Shown here: positions 33,176 to 42,792 of the stretch, piece by piece
How positions within the stretch are numbered: position 1 is the first letter of the stretch
How the letters are laid out: each line of letters opens with the position of its first letter
Source of the DNA: Sclerotinia nivalis
Taxonomy: Eukaryota; Ascomycota; Leotiomycetes; Helotiales; Sclerotiniaceae
Direction of reading: 5' to 3'
Assembly: GCA_029531795.1 (NCBI GenBank)
Contig: JAPEIS010000012.1
Location: forward strand, 1,178,001 to 1,242,000
DNA length: 64,000 bases
Position numbers and translations under genes: made by a program
Notes under the pieces: model-generated
Told to the model about the DNA's origin: nothing
The model's input: only the letters and a program-made list of their open reading frames with translations
Databases searched by the model: none

Positions 33176-34271
33176 ATGATCCTTACACGGTTACCAATAC
33201 GATCCGCAAGAAAGCAATTAGATGCTTCGGCATGTCTGCTATGTCAATGGCGTTCATTTACCACCACATATCGACGATGGGACGAAAAGAAAGAGACGCC
33301 AGAAACCCCGTCAGTACTAGATGAAGCTCCTAGAGCTTCGGGCAAGAGAGTTGAAAGCTTCATACCCAAACCTTTAGATCGAGCAATTGGACTTCCATAT
33401 CCACCTAGAGCGGGAGAAAACAGTGGGATGGATACTAGGACACTGAAACAAAGACGAGATGATTTCGTCAATTGGGACAAACATCTCGAAAAGCGCAAGA
33501 AATTGTGAGGTTTATTTGACTAAAACATTTTGTGCAGGCCACTAATATCAAGAAATCAGGACGGCGGCGATGGCCAAACCATATTACAGAGAATGGAGCA
33601 ATATGAAATATCACAAGGGGAAATCCTTCCTGGCACCTCCTCGAATCTTTAAAGCCGATCGCGCGCTCTATTTCCCAAACTTGACCGGTCGGACCTTAGA
33701 GCCAGACTCAACTCTATATGAAAATACCACACCCATACTTGACGGCAAGGTCTCGGTTGTGTCCGTGTTCAGTGGTGCATGGGCAGAGAACCAGGCGGCT
33801 ACTTTTGCGTCCGAGAAGAGCAATCCGGGTTTACATGAGGTAGTGAGAAAAAATAAAGGATTGGCACAAATGGTACATATCAATGTTGAGGAGAATTACC
33901 TGAGAGCTATGCTTATCAAGTTCTTTCGGCCGAGTTTAAGAAGAAAGCTACCGAAGTGGATGTGGAAGAGGTATTTTGTAGTCCAGAAGGGCCTTACGGA
34001 TGAGATGAAAGATGCTATAGGGTTATTGAATAGTAAGGTCGGGTATACATACATTCTAGATGGAGAATGTAAGATTAGATGGGCGGGTAGTGGCCCTGCC
34101 GAGGAATATGAGAAGGATCTTTTAGTCAAGAGTGTTTCCCGACTCTTGGAGGATGCTAAGGCACCTCTTGCGCAGAAGAAACTTGAGCAGAGTGCACAGC
34201 AATCATGGGACGCTGCTGCTGCAAAGAAGGGAAGTAAAGAAGGTGCAGCAAAAGCTGACCGCCGAGCATGA
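33176..34271 (+). CDS. atp10: Mitochondrial ATP synthase assembly factor Atp10
   Basis: Two exons (33176-33504, 33560-34271) over a 55-nt intron (GTGAGG to CAG) give 346 residues. The N-terminus is Arg-rich with few acids, a presequence. The conserved Atp10 core is Pro-Tyr-Tyr-Arg-Glu-Trp then Lys-Gly-Lys-Ser-Phe-Leu-Ala-Pro-Pro, Tyr-Phe-Pro-Asn-Leu-Thr-Gly, and Val-Phe-Ser-Gly-Ala-Trp-Ala-Glu-Asn-Gln, followed by Gly-Tyr-Thr-Tyr-Ile-Leu-Asp. Atp10 binds subunit 6 and helps assemble the Fo sector in the inner membrane. The Ala/Lys-rich C-terminal tail is variable in the family. Its 3' end is only 126 bp from the convergent gos1 gene, so transcripts may overlap. Confidence 0.95.
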
Positions 34272-34397
34272 TATTCCTGAATATACCCATAAGTCATTAT
34301 TAAACTGTACAAAAAAGTGGCCATATTACAGACCATCCCACTCCAAACGCCATGCTCGTTCTCACATTACCGTGAAATGCACCGTGCTATCCTATCT

Positions 34398-35191
34398 TTA
34401 CATGAAATACAAAAACATCAAAAAGCAAAACGCAATAAAAGTCCCCATGATAATCCCATCTCTTCTCTTCTTCGCACTAATCCTCCCAATCAAACTATTC
34501 AACCCCGGCACCTGGCTCGCCGCCCCAGTAATCCTCCGATTGATACTCGCCAGCGTTTCTCTCTGCAGCCCAAAACTCTCATTAACCGCGTACGCCTGGC
34601 TCAGCACACTATCCGTCATATTATGACTATTTTCAATACGACTCCTTTCTCCTAACATATAATCCGCCTCTGCGGCTTCAGGGTTATTACTGTGATAAGC
34701 GTCGATATCCGAACGCACATTGGAGAGCAGGTTTGCGCGATTACGAGCTTCGAATATGGAGGAACGGATGCGCGAGAGTTCGCGACGGTGGTCGAGGAGA
34801 ATTTCACGGTGACGGGTAAGATTGTTTTGACGGGTTGCGGAGGCTGTGAGGGAAGAGTCGCTGTCGAGGAGACGGGAGAGTTGCGATATTAGGGTTTCTC
34901 TCTAGTACGCATGTGTAAGTTTAGATTCTTGAGCTTGGGGTGAGAAAGTATATACCTTTTCTAAGATTTCCTGTAGCTTCATTTCGGTGGATCGTTCATC
35001 TTCTGAGGGTTTGGGAGGAATGTTGGAAACGGCTGCGAATTGTGAGTAGGTGTGGAATAGTGTTTCCGTCTGCGTGGAACCATTAGTTTCGAGGAATATA
35101 GCTCTTGAAGGTATGTATGATTTACTTGTGTTTCTAATGATCTGGCTTGTTGGCGAAGCTGTGCCCAGCCTGTCCCAGTAGATGTTGACAT
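34398..35191 (-). CDS. gos1: Golgi SNARE Gos1
   Basis: Three exons (35126-35191, 34956-35069, 34398-34901), introns 56 and 54 nt, all phase 0, give 227 residues, close to yeast Gos1. The start Trp-Ala-Gln-Leu-Arg-Gln-Gln-Ala-Arg-Ser-Leu-Glu is the family N-terminus. The SNARE coiled coil follows Asn-Met-Thr-Asp-Ser-Val-Leu-Ser-Gln-Ala. Near the end are Asn-Ser-Leu-Ile-Gly-Arg-Ile and Lys-Lys-Arg-Arg-Asp, then a C-terminal membrane anchor of about 18 hydrophobic residues. It is a Qb-SNARE for transport to and within the Golgi, tail-anchored and facing the cytosol. Confidence 0.95.
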
Positions 35192-35849
35192 CGTCCCTAA
35201 GTTGTGATATTGATTGAAATTTGTATTTGACTTGCGATGATTTATCGCATTTGCTGCAGGCGCATCATTTTGGCTGGAGCCGGAAAATTACACGGTCCGC
35301 TCCTTCTTTGTCTCATCAACATAAAATAAACCAATCACTTTGCTTGCTCATTGGAACGTACTTTCCCACATCAGTTCACTGAATCATATCCACGAAGCTT
35401 TCTCTAGATACTTGCCAAGTTCAGAAGCTCGCAAGGAGCCTCCATACTACAGTTTATTTGTTTTTCTTGGCTTTCTAGGAGTGCTTGAGCTGAAGGAAGA
35501 ACCTTATATCTTTGCAGACGAAAGAGTCCTGTAGAGTATTTGTCCATGTTTTATAGCTGAAGTCGCGGGGAAAGTCATGGACGATGAAAGTCTTCAAGTA
35601 ACATTTATCAAATTTGTATATTGCTCAATTGCATTTACGTATGAATATCGAGTTTGCAAACCCTGGCACTATTCTCTTCGTAAAAACAGAAACGCCAGCC
35701 CCAAACATAACCACGCAGAACCGTGCCGTCAATCTTGAGATATCTCGCAAAGTAAAAAGCTTTCATATGCAACCAAGCACATCATAAACCATTCTATCAA
35801 ACCGCTTTCCTAAACGCCTATATTCTTGTAATGACCTGCACAGATCTAA
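35192..35849. other. Spacer between gos1 and the mob gene
   Basis: Contains the gos1 promoter and the 3' flank of the Mob-family gene, transcribed in the same direction. The plus frame at 35340-35534 has no supporting feature. Confidence 0.5.
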
Positions 35850-36913
35850 TCAACCAGCAGCTTGAAGAAGTCTCTCTCCGGCCTTGAGATTTGCACAAGC
35901 ATAAGCTTTAGACTCAGGTGGGAATGTCCCATTAGCAGCCCAGAGGTCAATCAATGGTTGCATAGGCTCCAATTCATGCGGCTTCAACATGTCAATCTCG
36001 GTTGCGGTTAAAACAAAGTGACTGAAGCAACTATTCATGTGCTTGTCGAGATTAAGATGGTAGAAGGGCTCGATAAAGTGTCCCCAATACAGATGAGCAT
36101 AGACTCGGAACATTTGCCTAAAGATCGTTTGGCATACATCAACAAACTCTTGTGGAAATCCACTACTCTTGCCGATCCAATCACCAGCTCCGGCAAGCTG
36201 GGAGAGAGACGTTGTGAGTGTGGTTGGGCCGGCAGGGATGGGTGTGTTTGAGCCAGGGGTGTTGACTCCGCCAGAAGCATAAGTTGAGCCAGCGATCTCT
36301 GGACCGCCACTGTTGTGACAGTAGGAAATGCCGGCGGGATCAGTGGGGAAAATAGCGGTATTGTCGATCTTGCCAGAGATCCAGCGCTGCATGAGGGAGA
36401 TGTACTCATGGGCTGGTACCTCAACAGGCTCTCTACGGGAGTTTAACCAAGTAAAAGAGTGATTGCTAGCATAGTTTGTCAGAAATTGCATCGATAAAGG
36501 TTCGGAAACTGTAGACTTACGCGCCAGCAGACATGCGGGGGCAAGTCTGGGGGTTGCAAATGGTGTTACCATCTTCTTCCTTTTCATGAATTACCCGAAC
36601 AAAGTTCCACAGGATACGATAATGTTCAACCACTACAAATTTTAGCACAAGACTGTCAAAAAGTTTGTTTTGGCTTACCTTGATGAGCAATCCACTCTCC
36701 AGGTTCAACTGTCTTTGGGCGGGCAGACAATGTCATAAAATTACCCTTAACAATGTGCTTGGCATAAGCATTGTTAAGCCAGAGCGGCTTGGGGCGAGGG
36801 AGATTGTAAGCGGCGAGAGGATCATTGCCTGCAGGGGGAAGGTGCTGGTCATCCATAGACATGGTTTGTGAGAGCGAGGGCGAGTTGGGTAGTGGCGAGA
36901 TGCGGGGTGCCAT
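35850..36913 (-). CDS. Mob-family kinase activator
   Basis: Three exons (36679-36913, 36521-36632, 35850-36465), introns 46 and 55 nt, give 320 residues from the ATG at 36913. The Mob fold is clear: Val-Lys-Gly-Asn-Phe, Glu-Trp-Ile-Ala-His-Gln, zinc ligands in Cys-Asn-Pro-Gln-Thr-Cys-Pro-Arg-Met-Ser-Ala-Gly and His-Leu-Tyr-Trp-Gly-His-Phe, and Cys-Phe-Ser-His-Phe. A 40-residue Gly/Thr/Ser-rich insert after Pro-Ala-Gly-Ile-Ser is specific to this branch. Mob proteins activate NDR/LATS kinases in mitotic exit, septation or polarity. Which subgroup (Mob1, Mob2 or the fungal Mob3 class) cannot be settled by eye. The frame stays open upstream to about 37033 after a possible acceptor (TATAG), so an N-terminal extension from a further exon is possible, but I found no ATG that supports it. 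Confidence 0.85.
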
Positions 36914-38214
36914 GCTCGCGGGTGACGAAGAATTGACGGGGGAATTGCCTGTAGGAGAGGTTGGCGAAACTCCGTTAAGTCCACCCGGGCTCTTCGCGCC
37001 AGAATTCTTACCACTGCCGCGAAAGCGACCACTTCTATAAAAACAAAGCAGTCAGCAGGTTTCATCGTCAGGTTGACTAGAAACGAAAGGTATAAAAAAA
37101 CTCGCGACCGGAGCGGCCAGAAACACGGCGTTGGGGTTTGTATAACGCAGAACAGCAGATACTGACGGATCAGTGAGTCAATAATAAGTGTAAAAAGCAA
37201 ATATACCTTGGGGAGGTGATGTACAAAGCTAGAGCCCAGTATGGAGTTTTTTGGTGAGAAAATCGCAACCGCCTCGCTGATAAAGAATCACCTCGACCGA
37301 AGAGGCTTGACACAAAACGATAAGATTGCTCCCAATGCTTCTCATCTGATCATAGAGTTTCAAGCAACTCTGCTTGCTGATACGTCGATTGAGCCGAGAT
37401 AGAGATATCAGGCAGTGACAATGAGCCGACTTCTCATATCACTACACCTGGAAAAAATTTCCTCCATTAATCGAACACTTTTCCCCGCCCAGGTTTTACC
37501 ACCCAGATAATTTAAAGTGGTGAATTATCAAGTATTACCACAGAGGCTTCAAATATCAAAGGGCACCAAACAACAAATAAGAAATCCGACCACGTACATT
37601 CCTGAAAACAAGTTTGACATATTGCTGAAGCTTTCAAAATCAGGCAATTTCTTGAATCTCAAATTATCCCGAAGAGAACCCAGTAAGTCAGATTCCTGAT
37701 CAAAAGAAAAGATGGTTGAGTTGAAGTGGTTGAAAGATCGTGGTTTGTATTTGATATCAAGTAGGAATAGGAGAAAAGCTTAGGAAGTCTTGTAACTCCA
37801 TTAGCGTCGGGTTCTTCCTTACTGTTCTTCCGTCCAAGTCTATCTAAAACTTCATCAATCATTGGCTAACAACCGAGAAGGCGGTGTGCTTTGTGTCCTC
37901 CACTTTTTGATCAGATCTTTGGTATGTCTATGTCCTCACCAATTCTATGCCAGCTCAAAGAAGTACTGTGTTGAAGACGATTTACTAAGCCCATAGAGAT
38001 CATAGGGTCATCGTACTTTGTTTGAATCAAATTAATTTGATTTCCCTTACACCATTACAATAAGTCACTTTCAAGAGTATCTACCAAAGTTCAATTTGCA
38101 TCTACATACTATAGCTGGAGCTTTACGCGAAACTTAGGAATTAGGACTGGGTCTCGCGATCTACCTTTTACCCTTGTTTTATTTCACAAACCATAAATAC
38201 ATACACCGCACAAC
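36914..38214. other. Divergent spacer between the mob gene and leo1
   Basis: About 1.3 kb with both promoters. On the minus strand near 37034-37207 there is a probable leader intron of the mob gene (donor GTATAT near 37207, acceptor TATAG near 37034). The rest is A+T-rich with no gene. Confidence 0.45.
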
Positions 38215-39571
38215 ATGGCGTCCAATTCAGAAGACGAAGTTATGAACAATATCTCCGATGTTGAGGAGGATGATGATCTATTTGGAGATGTTCCCGATGA
38301 GGAACCAGAGACCGCACCACCTCGAATGTTGAGCGACGCGGAATTGGATTCGGGAGACGATGAGGGACGCGATGATAGAGCGCCAAATAAGGAAGATGAA
38401 GAAGAATTACCAGCTGAAGATACTCGAAATGCGCGCATTCTTGAGGCTGATATCTTCAGGCATCCAGTCCCCAGGCCTTCAGATGGAGAAGTAAATGCGC
38501 CTTGTTCATCTCTTGTGCGCAGAGCTAATACTTTTGCAGTTTCATACATTCCGCTTACCCAAATTCTTTGGTATTGAGCCCCGAGAATATAATCCTGAAA
38601 CTTTCGAAATTCCCATCTCCGATCATCATGTCACTACTCAATCCGCAAATTTCTCCGCGAGGAGTGTAGCTGAATCAACGATTCGCTATCGCAAGACAGA
38701 TTCTGGTAAACTCGAGAGCAATACGAATATCTACACATGGAGCGATGGAAGTACTACTTTAGCTATTGGTGATCAGCATTATGAGTTACAAAGCAAACCT
38801 CTTGCGCCAGCCAAGGATAACAAGTATAACGAAGTGTTAGACTCGCATTATTATATGGCTTCACCTTCAGTCACATCACAGATTCTGGTTGTCGTCGGAC
38901 ACATGACCAACGAGTACACAGTCAGACCAAACAAAGATATTGAAGATGATGCTCTGAATAGGTTGAAGAAAAATTTTGCTGCAGCTACTGGTCTGGAAGG
39001 AGGCGAAAAGAAACGTCTGAATATGATCGTCAAAAACGAAGATCCCGAACTCCAAAAGAAGCGAGCAGAGACAGCAGAAAAGGAACGTATGCGTGCCCAA
39101 CGTCGTCGGGAAGCTCAACTTGAAAGAGCCAGTCAATCAACTGGACGTCGTCCAGGTATTGGTGCAGGTCTTACCCTCGATGATTTGGATGGTCGTTCTG
39201 GACGCCGTGGGCCACGCAAACCTGCTGGAGCCAAGCGTCCTCGTCGTAGGCCAGAGTATGATTCGGACGATGACCTTCCTCGTGGAAGAAACCGTGAAGA
39301 TGAGTATGATAAAGAGGACGACTTTTTGGCATCTAGTGATGAGGAACTTGAGGAAGGTGGAGGAGACGATGATGACGAAGAAATACTCGATGAAAGTGAC
39401 GAGGCCCCTAGACATAAGAAGCAAAAGACGTCGAAACCTGCCGAAGAGAGCGATGCTGACGCTGATGCCGATGCTGATCTGGATGATGATGAAATTGTTC
39501 AAGCTCCACATGCGGAAGTTAGTGGAAATAGGAGAAAACGTAACATCATTGAGGATGATGATGATGAATGA
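38215..39571 (+). CDS. leo1: Paf1-complex subunit Leo1
   Basis: Two exons (38215-38490, 38540-39571) over a 49-nt intron give 435 residues. The N-terminus is very acidic (Glu-Glu-Asp-Asp-Asp-Leu-Phe-Gly). The Leo1 core starts just after the splice: Phe-Arg-Leu-Pro-Lys-Phe-Phe-Gly-Ile-Glu, then Thr-Ile-Arg-Tyr-Arg, Ser-Asn-Thr-Asn-Ile-Tyr-Thr-Trp-Ser-Asp-Gly-Ser, and Lys-Lys-Arg-Leu-Asn. Next comes a basic helical stretch and a long Asp/Glu/Lys-rich tail. Leo1 is a nuclear subunit of the Paf1 complex, which travels with RNA polymerase II and supports H2B ubiquitination and H3 methylation. Domain order and size are normal; the tail contains an Asp-Ala dipeptide run. Confidence 0.96.
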
Positions 39572-40079
39572 TCTCGAATTGAAATGTCTCATAGGGATCA
39601 TAGATATTTCATTCGTATACCAGGCATTTCGAAAAGCTTTTCTTGTGTTTACTTAACATACCCGGCGTTTTATGGCAGATTGTACAACAGTTGAGCTTCT
39701 ACTGCACAAATAAGTGGCATTAGCATGCATGCATACCCTCAATCGATTCTTAAATTACCAAATTATGTGTAACAATCCATTGTGCTTTGAAGGATTAAAT
39801 TAGATGAGATATATTAACTTGAATGTCTTTATATAAATGAAGCTTGTGATATGTACGAATATGCTACCTATGTATGCGTATGCATATATGCATGTGCTGC
39901 TGCATAAAGAAAAATGGCCAAAGCTTCATCCCTGACAATCTGGGGAAAGTATCATCACATGCTAATCCTCATTCTTAGAACTCTCCTTTCGTAAATAAAT
40001 AAACTACCAACCTTACATTTCATCAAAGACTTTCGAACAATCATGTAGTCCAGGTTTGAAGACTTCTAATACTCTTAAA
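39572..40079. other. Spacer between leo1 and the patatin-like gene
   Basis: 3' flank of leo1 and promoter of the next gene, both on the plus strand. It holds a short ATGCATATATGCAT-like palindromic stretch near 39870-39895. No gene is seen. Confidence 0.5.
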
Positions 40080-41994
40080 ATGGCTGGTATAATATCGGGA
40101 ATATGGAGTATGCTCTTGGAGGTTTTGTACTTCTGGCAAAGAGTAAGGAATCCGATAGCTTGCCTGGGAGCATTGTAACGGGATTAAGCTAATTGTATAA
40201 ATAGAGGTTCATACAATGGATGACTCGAAAGAAGCCAGTACGACTTTGGTCGGATCTTTTACGAGATGCCCAGACACATGAGGAATGGGAAGAAGCTGCC
40301 TTTCAATTAGATGTTTTGTTGGGAAATGATCTATGGTCTGTTCACCCCCATACCTTCTGTACATGCGGTGAACAACAGCTAATTGAACAACCATCGGCAG
40401 GCGCCAGAACCCTACATCGAAGCACTACGATTATCGATTGATACACGAGCGTTTGCAATCAATCATCATAGCCCGCGAAGAAGGAGACATTCTACAACTG
40501 GTTAATCTGCTGAGATCTGGCCTCGTACGTAATCTTGGAAATATATGCGCTCCCCGGCTTTTCAATCGCGCATTTGCGGGTACGAAACTCTTGATCGAAG
40601 ATTATATTACGCAAGTTGCACAAGCAGTAGCGGATGTAACTCATTTACCTACGACACCCGGCGCTGATGGGAATGATGGGAGTGTGAAAGGCTTTAGCAG
40701 TCAGGCGAAGTTGGACTTGTTGCATGACACTCGACAGGCTTTCGGGAGAAGCACATTGGTATTACAGGGCGGAGCAATCTTTGGACTATGTCATTTGGGA
40801 GTTGTGAAAGCGTTGTTTAATAGAGGGTTATTGCCTCGAATTGTGACGGGTACAGCGACGGGAGCGCTCATCGCAGCGTTGGTGGGAATTCATACGGAAG
40901 ATGAGTTGCCAAAGTTTTTGAATGGGGAGAGTATTGATCTGTCGGCTTTTGCGGGGAAGGAAAGGGGGCTTCAGGGTACAAGTGGATGGTGGGATACTTT
41001 GACGAGGAGAGTTAGAAGGTTTTATAGGGAAGGGTACTTTTTGGATGTGAAGGTACTCGAGGAATGTGTACGGGCAAATGTGGGTGATTTGACGTTTGAA
41101 GAAGCGTATAATAAGACTAAGAGAGTGTTGAATATTACGGTAGCCACAAGTGGAAAGGGAGGGGTACCAAATCTACTTAACTATCTCACAGCACCCAACG
41201 TCGTACGTACACTCTTTCACTGCCAAATACCCTACTAACCGAAGCAGTTGATATGGTCTGCAGCCCTTGCATCTAACGCCTCAACTCCTTCTCTTTACGG
41301 ATCCTCCGTAACCCTAAAATGCAAGGATCCCCTAACAGGTACAATAATTCCCTGGTCCGCTGCTGCAGACGCTACCTTCCGCCCCTGGACCCACGCCTCC
41401 TATACTGATCGGGACTCACCCCTCTCTCGCATTGCCGAACTCTTCAACGTAAACCACTTCATAGTCTCTCAAGCGCGTCCCTACCTCGTTCCCTTTCTTC
41501 AATCCGATATGCACGGTCCTTCTCGCCTCTATACTCGCGGTGGACGCACCTCTTTAACAGGCGGTTTATTACATCTCATAACTATGGAAATTCGGCATCG
41601 GCTAGAACAACTCGATTCCTTGCAACTTCTCCCTTTGTCCATTCGCAGGTTTCTGGTAGATGAACATATACCTGCCGCGTCCGTGACACTAGTCCCAGTT
41701 CTATCCGCAGGTGATTTCATTCGTCTTCTCGAGACGCCTACCAAGGAGAGTCTAGATTATTGGATATTGAGGGGAGAGAAAAGTGTATGGCCGGCTGTGG
41801 GAGCACTAAAGGTCAGATGTGCGGTGGAGACGGAATTGGATAGAGGTTATCAGATTGTAAGAAGGAGAAAGGCTGGTGGGTTAAGGAGAAGAGGGAGTGT
41901 AGCCAATGATGGGCATGGTGGAAAGAAGGAGAGGAGAGCTAGTAGTGTGGGTCGAAATGGTAGGGCTTTCTTGGTTCATGATAAATCTTGGTAA
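40080..41994 (+). CDS. Patatin-like (Tgl3/4/5 type) protein lacking the catalytic dyad
   Basis: Four exons (40080-40142, 40205-40335, 40401-41202, 41248-41994), introns 62, 65 and 45 nt, give 580 residues. The N-terminus fits the DUF3336 region of yeast triacylglycerol lipases (Trp-Ser-Asp-Leu-Leu, Trp-Glu-Glu-Ala-Ala, Leu-Leu-Gly-Asn-Asp, Tyr-Asp-Tyr-Arg-Leu-Ile). The patatin fold follows, with an oxyanion-hole-like Gln-Gly-Gly-Ala-Ile-Phe-Gly and Trp-Ser-Ala-Ala-Leu-Ala-Ser-Asn-Ala. However, the nucleophile elbow Gly-X-Ser-X-Gly is Gly-Thr-Ala-Thr-Gly (Ala-217, codon 40855-40857), and the expected Asp-Gly-Ser motif is replaced by Thr-His-Ala-Ser near 41390. Both dyad residues are missing, so it is probably not a lipase or acyltransferase. 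A structural or regulatory role on lipid droplets is possible but unproven. The donor of intron 2 is a weak GTCTGT. Confidence 0.88.
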
Positions 41995-42792
41995 TGAGGT
42001 AGCTGTACTGAATCACTCGCTGTACATGCATGAGTTTCGCAATAGTTCGGTGGAAGGTACAAACGGTTATTGGTGTTGGTATTGGTGCATGGCGCAAGCA
42101 ACAGGCAACAGGAAAATGAATTGGCTAGGTGCATATTATTTAATAATGATATATCATTCACATCCATGTCCATATTCGTATTGACGTCTACTTATTTTCG
42201 AACCTCTCATTCCCAACTCTTGAAATATTCGACTTGAATTATTCCTCAACAAGTAACTCAACACTCGCTTTCGCATTTTGTAAACATCCCTCCCTCTGTT
42301 ACTCATTAGCCCGCTCTCAGCCCTTCCTCTCCGACCACGAGTTACCTCAATGTTTCCTTTAGCATACAATGAGTCCTTGTAATCTAACAGTAGCCGCGCA
42401 ATTATCATAATTTTTATTTCGATGATAGATTTCGGATTTTTATTCCTCGACAGAAATTCTTGATGATTCATCCGAAGATTGAAAATCATTACCATGGATA
42501 TATTATACTTAATATCTTGATGGGAAGTAAGGTTGAGGAAAAAGGATAATGGTATCTAAGAAAGGTTGAGAAAGGTTGAGAAAGGTTGAGAAAGGTTTAG
42601 TAAATAGATGGGTGGTAATAAGAAAGTATTGGAGTTGAAGGTTCTCCTACGGAACAACTGAGGAGGCGAGCAAGGCTCAGAAGTACGAGAAGAAGATGGA
42701 AAGAATGAATACGAAAATTGGAACCATGGTATTTATGTAATATTGCCTCCAAATATCCCACGCATTTGCGCAATCTGGACGACCCCTACCAC
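41995..42792. other. Convergent spacer with a 10-bp tandem repeat
   Basis: 3' flanks of the patatin-like gene and the SR140-like gene. The repeat AAAGGTTGAG occurs four times at 42561-42600. No gene is supported. Confidence 0.55.
42561..42600. repeat. 10-bp tandem repeat
   Basis: Four adjacent copies of AAAGGTTGAG, the last with one change (AAAGGTTTAG). It lies between convergent genes. Confidence 0.85.

Noticed and set aside
39093..39656. Large plus-strand frame overlapping leo1
   Set aside because: It is a shadow of the acidic, repeat-like leo1 coding sequence; the leo1 frame has the family motifs.
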